From positions 1 through 23,785 of IMG/VR virus record IMGVR_UViG_3300033388_005621: a stretch of DNA of 23,785 bases. One strand, written 5' to 3'. The notes under the pieces are model-generated. The model had not been told where the DNA came from, searched no databases, and saw only the letters and a list, made by a program, of their open reading frames with translations. Both the position numbers and the translations under genes were made by a program. The DNA comes from a virus. Positions 1-7,860 of the stretch are shown here, one piece after another (position 1 is the stretch's first letter; each line of letters starts with the position of its first letter).

Positions 1-72
1 AAAGGCATTGATATGCAAATGCGTTCAGATGCTAAAGGAGGTAAAAAAGGTTCGAATCCAGAAAAGTACTAA
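1..72 (+). CDS. C-terminal end of an upstream structural gene (probably portal protein), partial
   Basis: An open frame enters from the left edge and ends at TAA 70-72, giving the last 23 residues of a protein. The tail is hydrophilic and rich in Lys and Gly, ending in GSNPEKY. I see no domain in so short a piece. The guess of a portal rests only on position: in short-tailed phages the portal usually precedes the scaffold and capsid genes that follow here. Its stop codon overlaps the start of the next gene (TAATG), which suggests translational coupling. Confidence 0.55.
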   Translation, partial: KGIDMQMRSDAKGGKKGSNPEKY

Positions 73-218
73 TGCCATCGATGCCTCGGCCTAAAGGTAA
101 GGCTTCGCAGATAGCTTATGAACTACTTGGTGTTGGTGAAAAACCGAAACGCAAGAGCGTTAAACGCCGAGCTAAACAGCAAGATATCGTTGAAGGTCCC
201 TTTTTGCCAGAGAACTAA
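72..218 (+). CDS. Small basic protein of unknown function, 48 aa
   Basis: ATG at 72 shares bases with the stop codon of the upstream gene (TAATG). This coupling is the main reason to accept so short a gene and to prefer this start over the in-frame ATG at 81. The N-terminal half carries ASQIAYELLGVGEK. The middle is strongly basic (KPKRKSVKRRAK), followed by a short acidic end. That composition fits a nucleic-acid-binding or virion-packaging accessory protein, but no family is recognised. It lies between the probable portal and scaffold genes, so a minor head-assembly role is an inference from position only. Confidence 0.5.
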   Translation: MPSMPRPKGKASQIAYELLGVGEKPKRKSVKRRAKQQDIVEGPFLPEN

Positions 219-225
219 CAAATGC

Positions 226-269
226 ATCGGGAAGGGTTCGTATTGTGTACGTGTCAGGCCCGTCCCGAT
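226..269 (+). other. Intergenic hairpin
   Basis: ATCGGGAAGGG at 226-236 pairs with CCCGTCCCGAT at 259-269 (7 + 3 bp around one mismatch, 22-nt loop). No T-tract follows; instead the Shine-Dalgarno of the next gene (AAAGGA) starts a few bases downstream. It could be an mRNA processing or stabilising element, or a weak attenuator. Confidence 0.35.
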
Positions 270-281
270 TAAAAGGAACCA

Positions 282-764
282 ATGGAACAAAAAAAAGAGA
301 CAATAGGTAAAATTTCAAGAGATCTACAACTTAAGACGCCTGATTCAACAGATCCGATAGAAATTGAGAGAGAATTACATCAAGATTATGAAAAAAACGT
401 ATTTGAATGCGTAAATCGTTCTAAGAAAGACTTTATGGGCTCTTTTTATGTTGTTGTTGATACTAAAAAAGAACCATTAATGCATAATGTTCTACGTAAG
501 TATTTTCTTGGAAGATCAACTTGTCCAACACCAAACTATGATCAAACAGTGTATAGATATGACCGAGGGTTAGATAAATTGGACTTCTTATGGGTTATCC
601 CTGACAGAGGCACATCCTTTTATTTAAGAGATCATGCATTAGAAGTAGTAGCAGAAGAAAAAGATCTTTTAAACTTTGTTCTATCGTTTGATGATGGTGA
701 ACTTCTTAGAATATGCAAAAAGCTTAACGGTGAATCTATAGACTCTCCATTAATAATCTCCTAA
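282..764 (+). CDS. Conserved-looking phage protein of unknown function, 160 aa
   Basis: The start is supported by AAAGGA about 5 nt upstream of the ATG. The protein is soluble, with no signal peptide or membrane segment. It has a charged N-terminal stretch (residues 1-40) followed by a compact mixed region containing SFYVVVDTKKEPLMHNVLRK, a Cys-Pro motif (STCPTPNYDQTVYRY), LDFLWVIPDRGTSFYLRD and a C-terminal helical part ending KKLNGE. It resembles, from memory, a hypothetical protein found beside head genes in environmental podoviruses, but I can assign no biochemical role. It sits directly before the scaffold gene with a 13-nt gap, so it is probably co-transcribed with the head genes. Confidence 0.75.
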   Translation: MEQKKETIGKISRDLQLKTPDSTDPIEIERELHQDYEKNVFECVNRSKKDFMGSFYVVVDTKKEPLMHNVLRKYFLGRSTCPTPNYDQTVYRYDRGLDKLDFLWVIPDRGTSFYLRDHALEVVAEEKDLLNFVLSFDDGELLRICKKLNGESIDSPLIIS

Positions 765-777
765 CCAAAGGAAACTT

Positions 778-1518
778 ATGATTGATGAAAGAAAAGAAAT
801 TGAAATGCCGCCTTTACCAGCAGAAGAACAACCTGTAGTTGAAGAAACACCAGCTGCAGAACCAGAAGTAGCCGTTGAAACTCCTGCAGCAGAAGCTGAA
901 GCAACAGGTCTAGAAACTAATATGAAGAATCTTCGTTTAGCTCGTGAAAAGGCTGAGCGTGAACGTGACGATCTATTAGTTCGCATGAGAGAAATAGAGC
1001 AAGCACAACAAAAGCCAGAACCTCCTAAGGCTGAAGAAAACTTACATGTTGCTGCTGATGATTTCGTTGAAGGAAGACATCTAGCTGCATATGAAAAAAA
1101 GATACAAGCTCTTGAGAATAGACTTAAACAGAATGAGCAAAAGAACACTGCTTCTAACGCAGAAACAAGACTAAAAAGTCAGTATCAAGATTTTGATAAA
1201 GTTGTTAATGCTGGGAACATTGAAGCACTACGACTTGCTTACCCTGAGATAGCACAAACAATTAATTCAACAGATGACCTTTATACTAAGGCAGTCTCTG
1301 CTTATACTCTTATAAAGAAGCTTGGAATACATAAAGAAGATACTTTTGCAGCAGACAGAGCTAAAGCTCAAACAAATGCAGCTAAACCAAGACCACTTAC
1401 AAGTGTAAAACCACAAGAAGGCGAAGGCCCTCTTTCTAAAGCAAATGCGTTCGCTCAAGGTCTTACAGAAGATCTTAAGAAACAGCTTTATAAAGAAATG
1501 ATGGAAGCACGTAGATAA
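778..1518 (+). CDS. Probable capsid scaffold protein, 246 aa
   Basis: Scaffold proteins guide capsid assembly and leave or are degraded before DNA packaging. This protein fits by composition and place. Residues 1-45 are an acidic, Pro/Ala/Glu-rich disordered region with AAEPEVAVETPAAEAEA. Residues about 48-80 and 100-125 are highly charged helical, probably coiled-coil (NLRLAREKAERERDDLLVRM and a second stretch around ENRLKQNEQ). A helical domain follows at about 125-185, and the C-terminus is basic (DLKKQLYKEMMEARR), as in scaffolds that contact the shell. It immediately precedes the major capsid gene and is followed by a terminator. AAAGGA lies 7 nt upstream of the ATG. No sequence family is claimed; scaffolds diverge fast. 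Confidence 0.75.
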   Translation: MIDERKEIEMPPLPAEEQPVVEETPAAEPEVAVETPAAEAEATGLETNMKNLRLAREKAERERDDLLVRMREIEQAQQKPEPPKAEENLHVAADDFVEGRHLAAYEKKIQALENRLKQNEQKNTASNAETRLKSQYQDFDKVVNAGNIEALRLAYPEIAQTINSTDDLYTKAVSAYTLIKKLGIHKEDTFAADRAKAQTNAAKPRPLTSVKPQEGEGPLSKANAFAQGLTEDLKKQLYKEMMEARR

Positions 1519-1536
1519 AGAAATTCCTTTTTTGTT

Positions 1537-1580
1537 ACCCCGCAGTTTTTTGTTCCTATTTGACTGTGGGGTTTTTCTTT
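1537..1580 (+). terminator. Rho-independent terminator after the scaffold gene
   Basis: ACCCCGCAGT (1537-1546) pairs with ACTGTGGGGT (1563-1572) over 10 bp with one G-U pair, followed by TTTTTCTTT. It separates the portal-scaffold transcript from the capsid transcript. Confidence 0.85.
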
Positions 1581-1668
1581 GCCCTATTTTAAAAATATAT
1601 TAAAGTTGTTTGTGCGTATTGGAGCGTCGCGGCTCTGTCGGCGTATAGAACCTCGCCAGTTCAGGACG

Positions 1669-1674
1669 TATAAT
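1669..1674 (+). promoter_or_regulatory. Possible -10 element of the capsid gene promoter
   Basis: A perfect TATAAT occurs 51 nt upstream of the capsid start, directly after a terminator, where a fresh promoter for a highly expressed gene is expected. No convincing TTGACA-like -35 is seen 16-18 nt upstream, so an activator or an alternative polymerase would be needed. The surrounding leader (about 1615-1665) is noticeably more GC-rich than its neighbours. Confidence 0.35.
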
Positions 1675-1696
1675 AAGTCTCGTCAACTTAGATTGG

Positions 1697-1716
1697 TTAA
1701 ATTTTTATCAATTTAA
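1697..1716 (+). other. Leader hairpin touching the capsid ribosome binding site
   Basis: TTAAATT (1697-1703) and AATTTAA (1710-1716) form a perfect 7-bp stem with a 6-nt loop. The last two bases belong to the AAGGA Shine-Dalgarno (1715-1719) of the capsid gene. All pairs are A-T, so it is weak; it may modulate initiation or stabilise the 5' end. Confidence 0.4.
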
Positions 1717-1725
1717 GGATGTCTT

Positions 1726-2673
1726 ATGGCAATCACAACAACGAGTACGCTTCCTGCTCCAGTGCAACAAAGCTTTTCTTATAAGCTATTAAGCGTGCCA
1801 ACCCCAAACATGATCCATAAAATACCTGCTATGAAGAAGAAAATGCCTCGTAATGGTGGTACAACTCTTCGTATGCGTAGGTATAACCCTCTTTCAACCG
1901 CTAAGGTTCCATTGGGTAATACAGGTGTTACTCCACCTGCACAACAACTCACAGCTATCGAAATCGATGCAAAAATGTCGTTTTACGGTACATATGTGAT
2001 CTTGAATGAACAAGTTACTCTTCAATCACAAGATCCTGTTTTAAATGAAGCAGCTGCACGTCTTGGTGTTTCACTTCGTCAAACCGAAGATGAACTCACA
2101 AGAGATATGCTTGCATCAACCGCTTCATTTATTAACTGTACAGGCGGTGTAAACGGAGATAACCCAACAGAAATCACACGTTCAGACGTTGATGAAGTTG
2201 TAAGAACTCTTCTCAATAATGATGCTTATACCATTATGGATAACATCGCTGGTGAAGATAAGTTCGGTACAGCTCCAGTTCGTGATGCTTACTTTGCTCT
2301 TGCTTCAACTCAGTTGACAGGAGACTTAGATAACGTTGGTGGATTTATCCATAAAAACCAATATCCATCACCTATGAACGCTTTACGTTCAGAATGGGGA
2401 TCAATTGGAAACCTTCGTTTCTTAGTTTCTTCAATCGGTTCAACCACACCTACTTCTTCCAATCTCGGCGCAGACGTTTACAACGTTTTCTGTGTTGGTA
2501 TGGAATCTTATGCTTGCATAGAGCAAGATGGATATTCTGCACAGTTTATCTATCGACCACCTATATATGATGGCCCTCTTGCATTGAACTGTTCAGTTGG
2601 TTATAAGTTTGCAGAAGTGCCTCGCATTACTAATGACTTATGGGTTATGAATCTACGTTGCACTAAATCTTAA
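1726..2673 (+). CDS. Major capsid protein, N4-gp56 type, 315 aa
   Basis: This should be the HK97-fold subunit of the icosahedral shell. The pattern matches the N4-gp56-like capsid family: an N-terminal arm, then a strand pair with GGTTLRMRRYNPL, a VPLGNTGVTP loop, FYGTYVILNEQV, a helix containing DPVLNEAAARLGVSLRQTEDELTRDMLAS (about residues 105-135), and later AYFALASTQL and an EWGSIGNLRFLVSS strand. A glycine-rich loop and a final beta region (GYKFAEVPRITNDLWVMNLRC) close the protein. The length is somewhat shorter than many family members but typical for small podoviruses. AAGGA precedes the ATG by about 6 nt. It has its own leader after a terminator, consistent with high expression. Confidence 0.85.
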   Translation: MAITTTSTLPAPVQQSFSYKLLSVPTPNMIHKIPAMKKKMPRNGGTTLRMRRYNPLSTAKVPLGNTGVTPPAQQLTAIEIDAKMSFYGTYVILNEQVTLQSQDPVLNEAAARLGVSLRQTEDELTRDMLASTASFINCTGGVNGDNPTEITRSDVDEVVRTLLNNDAYTIMDNIAGEDKFGTAPVRDAYFALASTQLTGDLDNVGGFIHKNQYPSPMNALRSEWGSIGNLRFLVSSIGSTTPTSSNLGADVYNVFCVGMESYACIEQDGYSAQFIYRPPIYDGPLALNCSVGYKFAEVPRITNDLWVMNLRCTKS

Positions 2674-2683
2674 AGGGATAATT

Positions 2684-3637
2684 ATGGCTGATAATACAAT
2701 TATCCAACAAGGTAGATTCACATCTGCAGCTGTTGCAAAAGTTATTCAACTACGTTCAGACATTGACTGGATGGAAGTTTGGAACTCAACAACTCGCGCA
2801 GCTGGTGGTGCTGGAACCGGTGTTGGATTTTACTGGCAAAAAGGTATGGCTGTTGACACAGGGTTCGAAGATCAAAAGATTGCTGCTGATGAATCTCTCG
2901 TTCCTGTAGTGTTAGCATCTGGTGGATTTACTTATATAGATACATCAGTAAACAACAAACTTGGCGCTATTAACGCAACAGTAACTGCAATATCTGCAGC
3001 TGGAATACCTATTGTATCTGCAACATCTACAGCTACTTTGGTTGCTGGTGATATTGTTCGTTTTGTTGATGTTACTTTGGCACAACAATTTGGTGGTGTT
3101 GATTTCCAAATCGATACTGTTAATGCAAACACTAACTTCAGACTTGTGAATGCTCCTCAAATTGTTGCTGGTACAACTGGTTCTTTCTATCCAGTAAATA
3201 TACCACCTGCTTTCTATCCTAAACGTCGCTTTATTTCCAAAATAACTAAAGCTGCTTCAGCTGTTGTAACAACTACAGTTGATCATGGATATACAGTTGG
3301 GCAATTAGTTCGTTTCCAAGTTCCTTCCGTATACGGAATGACTCAAATGAACGGTTTAACAGGAAAAGTAACTGCAATTGCTGCAGCAACTATTACTGTT
3401 GATATTGCTTCAACAGCATTTACAACATTTGCATGGCCACTAACAGCAGCGGTTCCATTCACTCACGCACAGGTTGTACCTGTAGGTGAAGATGGAGACG
3501 ATACTCTTGCTGGCGCAACAGTTGATAATGGATACATTGCAATGTCACTAGCTGCAGGCACTGATAGCCCAGCCGGCGATACAGCAGATGTCATCTATTG
3601 GAGAGCTGGAAAAGCATTTAGCGTAACTAACGAATAA
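2684..3637 (+). CDS. Accessory capsid/structural protein with FCCH-like beta domains, 317 aa
   Basis: The gene starts 10 nt after the capsid gene with AAAGGGA upstream, so it is in the same transcript. The N-terminal 90 residues contain IDWMEVWNSTT and a GFYWQKGMA motif. Two tandem beta modules follow: residues about 95-160 (SAAGIPIVSATSTATLVAGD) and 181-252 (ITKAASAVVTTTVDHGYTVG, then VRFQVPSVYGM and NGLTGKVTAI). The second module is the type annotated in phage proteins as ubiquitin-activating enzyme E1 FCCH-like, a small beta barrel used here as a structural part, not an enzyme. The place next to the capsid suggests a decoration or head-completion protein. No membrane segments or signal peptide are visible. 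Confidence 0.7.
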   Translation: MADNTIIQQGRFTSAAVAKVIQLRSDIDWMEVWNSTTRAAGGAGTGVGFYWQKGMAVDTGFEDQKIAADESLVPVVLASGGFTYIDTSVNNKLGAINATVTAISAAGIPIVSATSTATLVAGDIVRFVDVTLAQQFGGVDFQIDTVNANTNFRLVNAPQIVAGTTGSFYPVNIPPAFYPKRRFISKITKAASAVVTTTVDHGYTVGQLVRFQVPSVYGMTQMNGLTGKVTAIAAATITVDIASTAFTTFAWPLTAAVPFTHAQVVPVGEDGDDTLAGATVDNGYIAMSLAAGTDSPAGDTADVIYWRAGKAFSVTNE

Positions 3638-3644
3638 TGCTATT

Positions 3645-3669
3645 GGAGGGGGTTATTCCCCTCCTCTTT
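3645..3669 (+). terminator. Strong hairpin, possible partial terminator
   Basis: GGAGGGG (3645-3651) pairs with CCCCTCC (3658-3664) around a 6-nt loop, followed by only TCTTT. The stem is strong but the T-tract poor, so it may attenuate transcription between the abundant capsid genes and the tail genes, or protect the 3' end of the capsid mRNA. Confidence 0.55.
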
Positions 3670-3686
3670 AACCAAAGGAAAAAATT

Positions 3687-4009
3687 ATGGAAATGGCAAA
3701 GAAGAGAATTAATAAAAAATCTTATAAATATAAATACGACAAAGCTCACGAAATGGTTGAAGGTAAGTTTCATTATTATGAAGTTGCTGGAGGCTCAATG
3801 AGTTTCTCTGTAAAAGCTTGGAAAGAAGATCAAGTAGTTCCTACATGCAAACTGAATCTGGTACTCCTAAAATGCATCTAAAAAGAAAAGTTCAAAGATT
3901 TGGATTTGTACCTCTTGGATTTGCAAGTGCGGTAAATGAAAAAAGTATTTATACCTTGGACAATAAAATTGAAGAAGTTGTTACAATGCAACAGACATCA
4001 CTAAAATAA
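3687..4009 (+). pseudogene. Small structural-region gene split between two frames
   Basis: A good start (AAAGGA before ATG 3687) opens a 64-aa frame beginning MEMAKKRINKKSYKYKYDK and ending at 3881. A second frame, open from 3782 to 4009 and lying -1 relative to the first, carries YMQTESGTPKMHLKRKVQRF followed by GFVPLGFASAVNEK. It has no Shine-Dalgarno of its own and only a TTG near its left end. The two pieces look like the N- and C-terminal parts of one small basic protein: the first part stays coherent to about WKEDQVV (near 3840), and the second becomes coherent at YMQTESG (about 3841). An internal deletion that destroyed the frame is the simplest reading. A programmed -1 slip at the AAAAG around 3812-3816 is a weaker alternative, because the residues it would add (ERRSSSS) look unlike a protein core. 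Confidence 0.55.
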
Positions 4010-4029
4010 AGTAAAAAAGGGGAAGTCAT

Positions 4030-4992
4030 ATGGCAGATTCTACACTTGCAGCAATAAGAACTAAAGTCAGAAGGCTGACAAGAAGCCCATCAGAAGCTCA
4101 GATCACTACAGATGAGATTGATGAGTATATAAATACATTTGTCCTCTATGACTTTCCAGAACATCTTAGATTATTCTCTCTTAGAACTACTCTTGAGTTT
4201 TATACAGAGCCAAATATTGATACTTATCTTGAGTCTACAACTCCTGAGTTAGCTGGATTTAAAGACGAATATATTACTATTCATGATCCTGTGTATATAG
4301 CAGGAAGACAGGTCTTTCTTTCGCAATCACGTGACCAGTTTTACGGTCTATATCCATTAACAAACTCATTGTTAAATGTAGGAACTGGAGATGGCGCGAC
4401 TGTATTGTTTTCTGGAACACTTAGCGCGTTTCCTGTTCTTTCTAATAATGTGGTATTTAGTGCTGTCGATGTAAATGGACAAGGCCTTGCTGCATATGAT
4501 GTAGGAGGTGGAGTTTTTGCAGGAGACGGTGTTGGAACAATAGATTATACAACTGGTGTTTGGACCATGACCTTCAACAATGCACCTGAAGCAGGAGGAA
4601 TAATACAAGCTCAAGTAATTCCTTATAAAGCTTCTATTCCAACAGCAATGTTGTTCTTTGAAAATAAGTTTACTCTTCGTCCTGTTCCAGATAGACCATA
4701 TAAAGTAAGCGTTGAAGTTAATAGAAGACCTACTGATCTTTTACTAGCTGGAGATGAACCATTAATGGAACAATGGTGGCAATATATTGCTTATGGCGCT
4801 GCAAAAAAGGTGTTTGAAGACAGAACTGATATTGATAGCATCCAAATGATTATGCCTGAGTTTAAACAACAGGAACTTCTCGTTCTTAGAAAAACTATTG
4901 TTATGCAAACAAAAGAACGAGTTAAGACAATATATACAGACGGCCTAGGTGGTAATGATAATAATGATCGCTTTGGAAATAATAACTTTTAG
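4030..4992 (+). CDS. Head-tail adaptor / connector-type protein, 320 aa
   Basis: Residues 1-50 form a helical start typical of phage adaptor proteins (STLAAIRTKVRRLTRSPSEA, then TTDEIDEYIN). This ring would sit below the portal and join the tail. Residues about 50-115 contain FSLRTTLEFYTEPNIDTY and QSRDQFYGLYP. Residues about 116-200 are an inserted beta domain of the kind common in phage tail parts (GDGATVLFSGTL, later GDGVGTIDYTTGVWTMTF and APEAGG). The C-terminus returns to the core (KVSVEVNRRPTDLL, EQWWQYIAYGAAKKVFEDR) and ends in an Asn/Gly-rich flexible tail. Upstream is AAAAGGGGAAG. The family call is from pattern and position; a T7 gp11-like or P22 gp4-like role is an inference. Confidence 0.65.
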   Translation: MADSTLAAIRTKVRRLTRSPSEAQITTDEIDEYINTFVLYDFPEHLRLFSLRTTLEFYTEPNIDTYLESTTPELAGFKDEYITIHDPVYIAGRQVFLSQSRDQFYGLYPLTNSLLNVGTGDGATVLFSGTLSAFPVLSNNVVFSAVDVNGQGLAAYDVGGGVFAGDGVGTIDYTTGVWTMTFNNAPEAGGIIQAQVIPYKASIPTAMLFFENKFTLRPVPDRPYKVSVEVNRRPTDLLLAGDEPLMEQWWQYIAYGAAKKVFEDRTDIDSIQMIMPEFKQQELLVLRKTIVMQTKERVKTIYTDGLGGNDNNDRFGNNNF

Positions 4993-5001
4993 GAGGTAGT
5001 T

Positions 5002-5625
5002 TTGGCTTATACACCAAATATTCCGCAGGCTACAGATAGACCTAGCGACTCACAATCTTTGATGCTCGCTAACTTTACTGCAATAGATACTGTTAATTCA
5101 ATTAACCATGTTGCATTTGATGATGCTTCTGGAGATCAAGGAAAACATAAATATATTTCTTTTCCAGTGCAGGCTACTTCACCTTTAACCCCACCATTTG
5201 TTTCTGGTGAAGTTGGAATGTACTCATTTCTAAATGCAGCTACAAATAAAAATGAACTGTATATAAGTAAACTAAATCAAGCAACAGATACACAAATACC
5301 ATTTACAGCCTCTAGTTTAAGTCTTGTATCTGCTCCTGCGGCTAATACATCTGGGTGGTCTTATTTACCTTCAGGATTATTGATAAAATGGGGAATGGTG
5401 ACTGGAAGTGGAATTGTTAACGCAGTTTATGATGCAACGGTACCATTTGGTGCTGTATTTAGTGTAAATGTATCCCCAACGAGTGGAACTGGATCTTCAA
5501 ACATAAAAGTTAATGTACACTCCTCTTTGAATTCAAAAGTTGAAGTTAAATGTACACTTCACTCAAACTACACTGTTAACGCTAATGTGACTTTTTATTA
5601 TTTTGCAGTAGGTAGACCAGCTTAG
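5002..5625 (+). CDS. Small tail fibre / tip protein with gp53-like C-terminus, 207 aa
   Basis: The best start is TTG at 5002, because a full AGGAGGT at 4991-4997 sits at ideal distance and the reading MAYTPNIPQATDRPSDSQSL resembles phage fibre N-termini. Residues about 40-100 hold a conserved-looking section (GDQGKHKYISFPVQATSP, SGEVGMYSF, NELYISKLN). From about residue 117 comes GWSYLPSGLLIKWGMVTGSG and a run of beta strands ending FYYFAVGRPA. This resembles the C-terminal receptor-binding domain of gp53-like fibre proteins, where a Pro-x-Gly-Leu-x-Ile-x-Trp-Gly motif opens the domain. It lies between adaptor and nozzle, so it may be a fibre or cap attached at the tail tip. Confidence 0.6.
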   Translation: MAYTPNIPQATDRPSDSQSLMLANFTAIDTVNSINHVAFDDASGDQGKHKYISFPVQATSPLTPPFVSGEVGMYSFLNAATNKNELYISKLNQATDTQIPFTASSLSLVSAPAANTSGWSYLPSGLLIKWGMVTGSGIVNAVYDATVPFGAVFSVNVSPTSGTGSSNIKVNVHSSLNSKVEVKCTLHSNYTVNANVTFYYFAVGRPA

Positions 5626-5633
5626 GAGTTGTT

Positions 5634-7811
5634 ATGGCTTTAGATCAATTTATGATAGCTCCGTTTAATTCAGGTCTACAAGATAATGTGAAGCCATTCC
5701 TAATTCCTGAGGATGCGTTTGCTGAACTTAAGAATGCATATATCTTTCGTGGAAGAGTTAGAAAAAGATTCGGCTCTAGACTTATAAGTCCTGGAACTCC
5801 TCCAACTGTTGGATTTGAACAACTTTCTTCTCGTTTAAGGGTTAAATTAGGAGCTAGAAACGGAACTGTTCCTGGATATACAGGTGCAATGATTGGTACA
5901 ACTGGACAGATGTTTTCCATAGATGAAGAACTGTTCACTGTGTATCAAACAGGTGTAGCTGCAGACATGCTAAAAACAGGTCCTGCGACAACTTTCACCT
6001 TTGATACAACCAACGGCGCATATGTAATTGTTTCTGCTACTGTTGGAGATCTTTATTACTATCCAGCTCAGCCTGTTATGGGATTTGTTCAGTTTGAAGA
6101 TGCACCTATAAATGAAGAACCAACATATGCCTTTGATACTAGAATGGCATATAGATACGCTACAACTGGATGGGAACGATTAGCAACTGGTGCTGACTTA
6201 TGGACACAAGATGATTCTCATTTCTTCTGGTCAGTAAACTATAGAGGTATTGATTCAGAAGATACTGTTCTATTTGTTACAAATAATAGCGCCACAGACC
6301 ATGTAAGATACTGGGATGGAGCTACATGGGTTTCTTTTACACCTAAATTTAATGTAGCTGGAACTAATACAGTTGAAGGCTGTAGATTAATTCTTCCATT
6401 TAAGAACAGACTTTTGTTTTTCAACACTTATGAGAAAAGAGCCGCAGCATCGTCTCATCATCCAAACAGAGTTAGATTCTCTCAAAACGGCTCTCCAATA
6501 CCTGCTGCTGGTGATGCTTGGCTAGAACCTAGCGAGACTGTTGGTAAAGGTGGATGGATAGATGCTGATACCAAAGAAGAGATTATTTCAGTAAAACTTT
6601 TAAGAGATAGAGTAATAGTTTTTTTTGAGCAAAGCACTTGGGAGCTTGTATATACAGGAAACAAGATCCTTCCTTTTGTTTTTCAAAGAATTAACTCTGA
6701 ACTTGGGGTAGAATCTACATTCTCTACAGTTCTATTTGATAAAGACATTCTTGGAGTGGGTAACGTAGGTATTCATGCATGTAATGGTGCAAATGTTACA
6801 CGTATAGACAATAAGATTCCGGACAAAGTCTTTCAGTTCCACAATGAGAATGATGGAGTTGAGCGTGTAGCTGGAATACGGGATTATTATGCTGAAATGG
6901 TCTATTGGACTATTCCTAGCATGCATGAGAATCCAAAGTTTCCAAACCAGGTGCTTGTATATAACTATAAAAATAGAACATGGGGTATTAACGATGACTC
7001 TATTACCGCTTTTGGATATATTCAGAATCTTTCTGATGAACGTTGGCAGGATATTAATTGGACATGGGCAGAATGGAATGAGCCATGGAACAGTGCAGAT
7101 ACACAGTCGCAGTTTAGACAAGTTTTAGCGGGGAACCAAAGTGGGTATACGTTTATTATTGATTCTGATTTGCCAAGGAATAGTAAATCCCTTCAAATAA
7201 CAAATCTAACTAATGCAGCAGGAGTTATAACTGTAACTTCTATCGCACATAACCTTGAAGTTAATAGCTTTATTAATATTGCTGATGTGCTTGGCTCAAC
7301 ATTTGTTGATGGAATATATCAGATTACATCTGTACCTTCTGATGATACTTTTACAATCAATGAACCTGCATTTGCAACTGCTTATACAGGTGGTGGAACC
7401 ATAGCTCGTGTTAGCAAGATAGATATTCTTACAAAACAGTTCAACTTCTACTTTAAGGGTGGAAAGAATTGTTATATTCCTAAGATAGAGTTCCATGTAG
7501 ACAGAACAGCAGCAGGAAAGATATCAGTTGACTTCTTTACATCAACATCTATTAGATCTTTAACTCTTGATGGAATTAACTCAGGTGCTCTATTGGGTAC
7601 AAATGTTCTTGAGACATTCCCATATCCATCTGTTGGGTCAGAGTTTTATCAAGATAGACTATGGCATCCATTGTTTCCTCAGGCTGATGGTGAGTTCATA
7701 CAGATACGATTGTATTTAGATGGAAGTCAGATGATTGATAACGAAGTTGCATTTTCAGATTTTCAGTTGCATGCAATGTCAATATATGCGAAACAATTAG
7801 AAAGATTTTAG
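5634..7811 (+). CDS. Tail nozzle / stabilisation protein, 725 aa
   Basis: The start MALDQFMIAPFNSGLQDNVK with KNAYIFRGRVRKRFGSR is the typical opening of large beta-propeller tail-nozzle or stabilisation proteins of short-tailed phages (the role of T7 gp12 or P22 gp10). Residues about 84-150 are an inserted beta domain (GTTGQMFSIDEELFTVYQTG, ending YYYPAQPVMG). Repeated beta blades follow (VRYWDGATWVSF, LILPFKNRLLFFNTYE, LLRDRVIVFFEQSTWELVYT, VLVYNYKNRTWGINDDS). Residues about 520-592 form an FCCH-like beta domain (TNAAGVITVTSIAHN) related in style to that in the accessory capsid protein. The C-terminal region (from about 600) is another beta sheet domain. AGGAG precedes the ATG by 6 nt, and the gene starts 8 nt after the previous stop. 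Confidence 0.7.
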   Translation: MALDQFMIAPFNSGLQDNVKPFLIPEDAFAELKNAYIFRGRVRKRFGSRLISPGTPPTVGFEQLSSRLRVKLGARNGTVPGYTGAMIGTTGQMFSIDEELFTVYQTGVAADMLKTGPATTFTFDTTNGAYVIVSATVGDLYYYPAQPVMGFVQFEDAPINEEPTYAFDTRMAYRYATTGWERLATGADLWTQDDSHFFWSVNYRGIDSEDTVLFVTNNSATDHVRYWDGATWVSFTPKFNVAGTNTVEGCRLILPFKNRLLFFNTYEKRAAASSHHPNRVRFSQNGSPIPAAGDAWLEPSETVGKGGWIDADTKEEIISVKLLRDRVIVFFEQSTWELVYTGNKILPFVFQRINSELGVESTFSTVLFDKDILGVGNVGIHACNGANVTRIDNKIPDKVFQFHNENDGVERVAGIRDYYAEMVYWTIPSMHENPKFPNQVLVYNYKNRTWGINDDSITAFGYIQNLSDERWQDINWTWAEWNEPWNSADTQSQFRQVLAGNQSGYTFIIDSDLPRNSKSLQITNLTNAAGVITVTSIAHNLEVNSFINIADVLGSTFVDGIYQITSVPSDDTFTINEPAFATAYTGGGTIARVSKIDILTKQFNFYFKGGKNCYIPKIEFHVDRTAAGKISVDFFTSTSIRSLTLDGINSGALLGTNVLETFPYPSVGSEFYQDRLWHPLFPQADGEFIQIRLYLDGSQMIDNEVAFSDFQLHAMSIYAKQLERF

Positions 7812-7820
7812 GTTGCTTCA

Positions 7821-7860
7821 TCGTGTCGGCATCTCCTCGTGCCGGCACGAATTTATTCTT
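7821..7860 (+). terminator. Hairpin between convergent genes
   Basis: TCGTGTCGGCA (7821-7831) pairs with TGCCGGCACGA (7840-7850): an 11-bp stem with one G-U pair and an 8-nt loop, followed by ATTTATTCTT on the plus strand. It lies between the plus-strand nozzle gene and the end of a minus-strand gene. T-richness is better for plus-strand transcripts. Confidence 0.6.

Noticed and set aside
49-59. GGTTCGAATCC, identical to a tRNA T-loop arm, as a possible tRNA or attachment site
   Set aside because: The preceding bases do not form D or anticodon arms, no acceptor stem can be drawn, and the stretch codes for the in-frame end of the first gene (GSNPE).
118-306. 62-aa frame on the plus strand
   Set aside because: It overlaps the coupled 48-aa gene (72-218) and the start of the next gene, and has no ribosome binding site.
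6732-7121. 129-aa minus-strand frame and 79-aa plus-strand frame inside the nozzle gene
   Set aside because: Both are fully inside a coherent 725-aa gene and have no ribosome binding sites.
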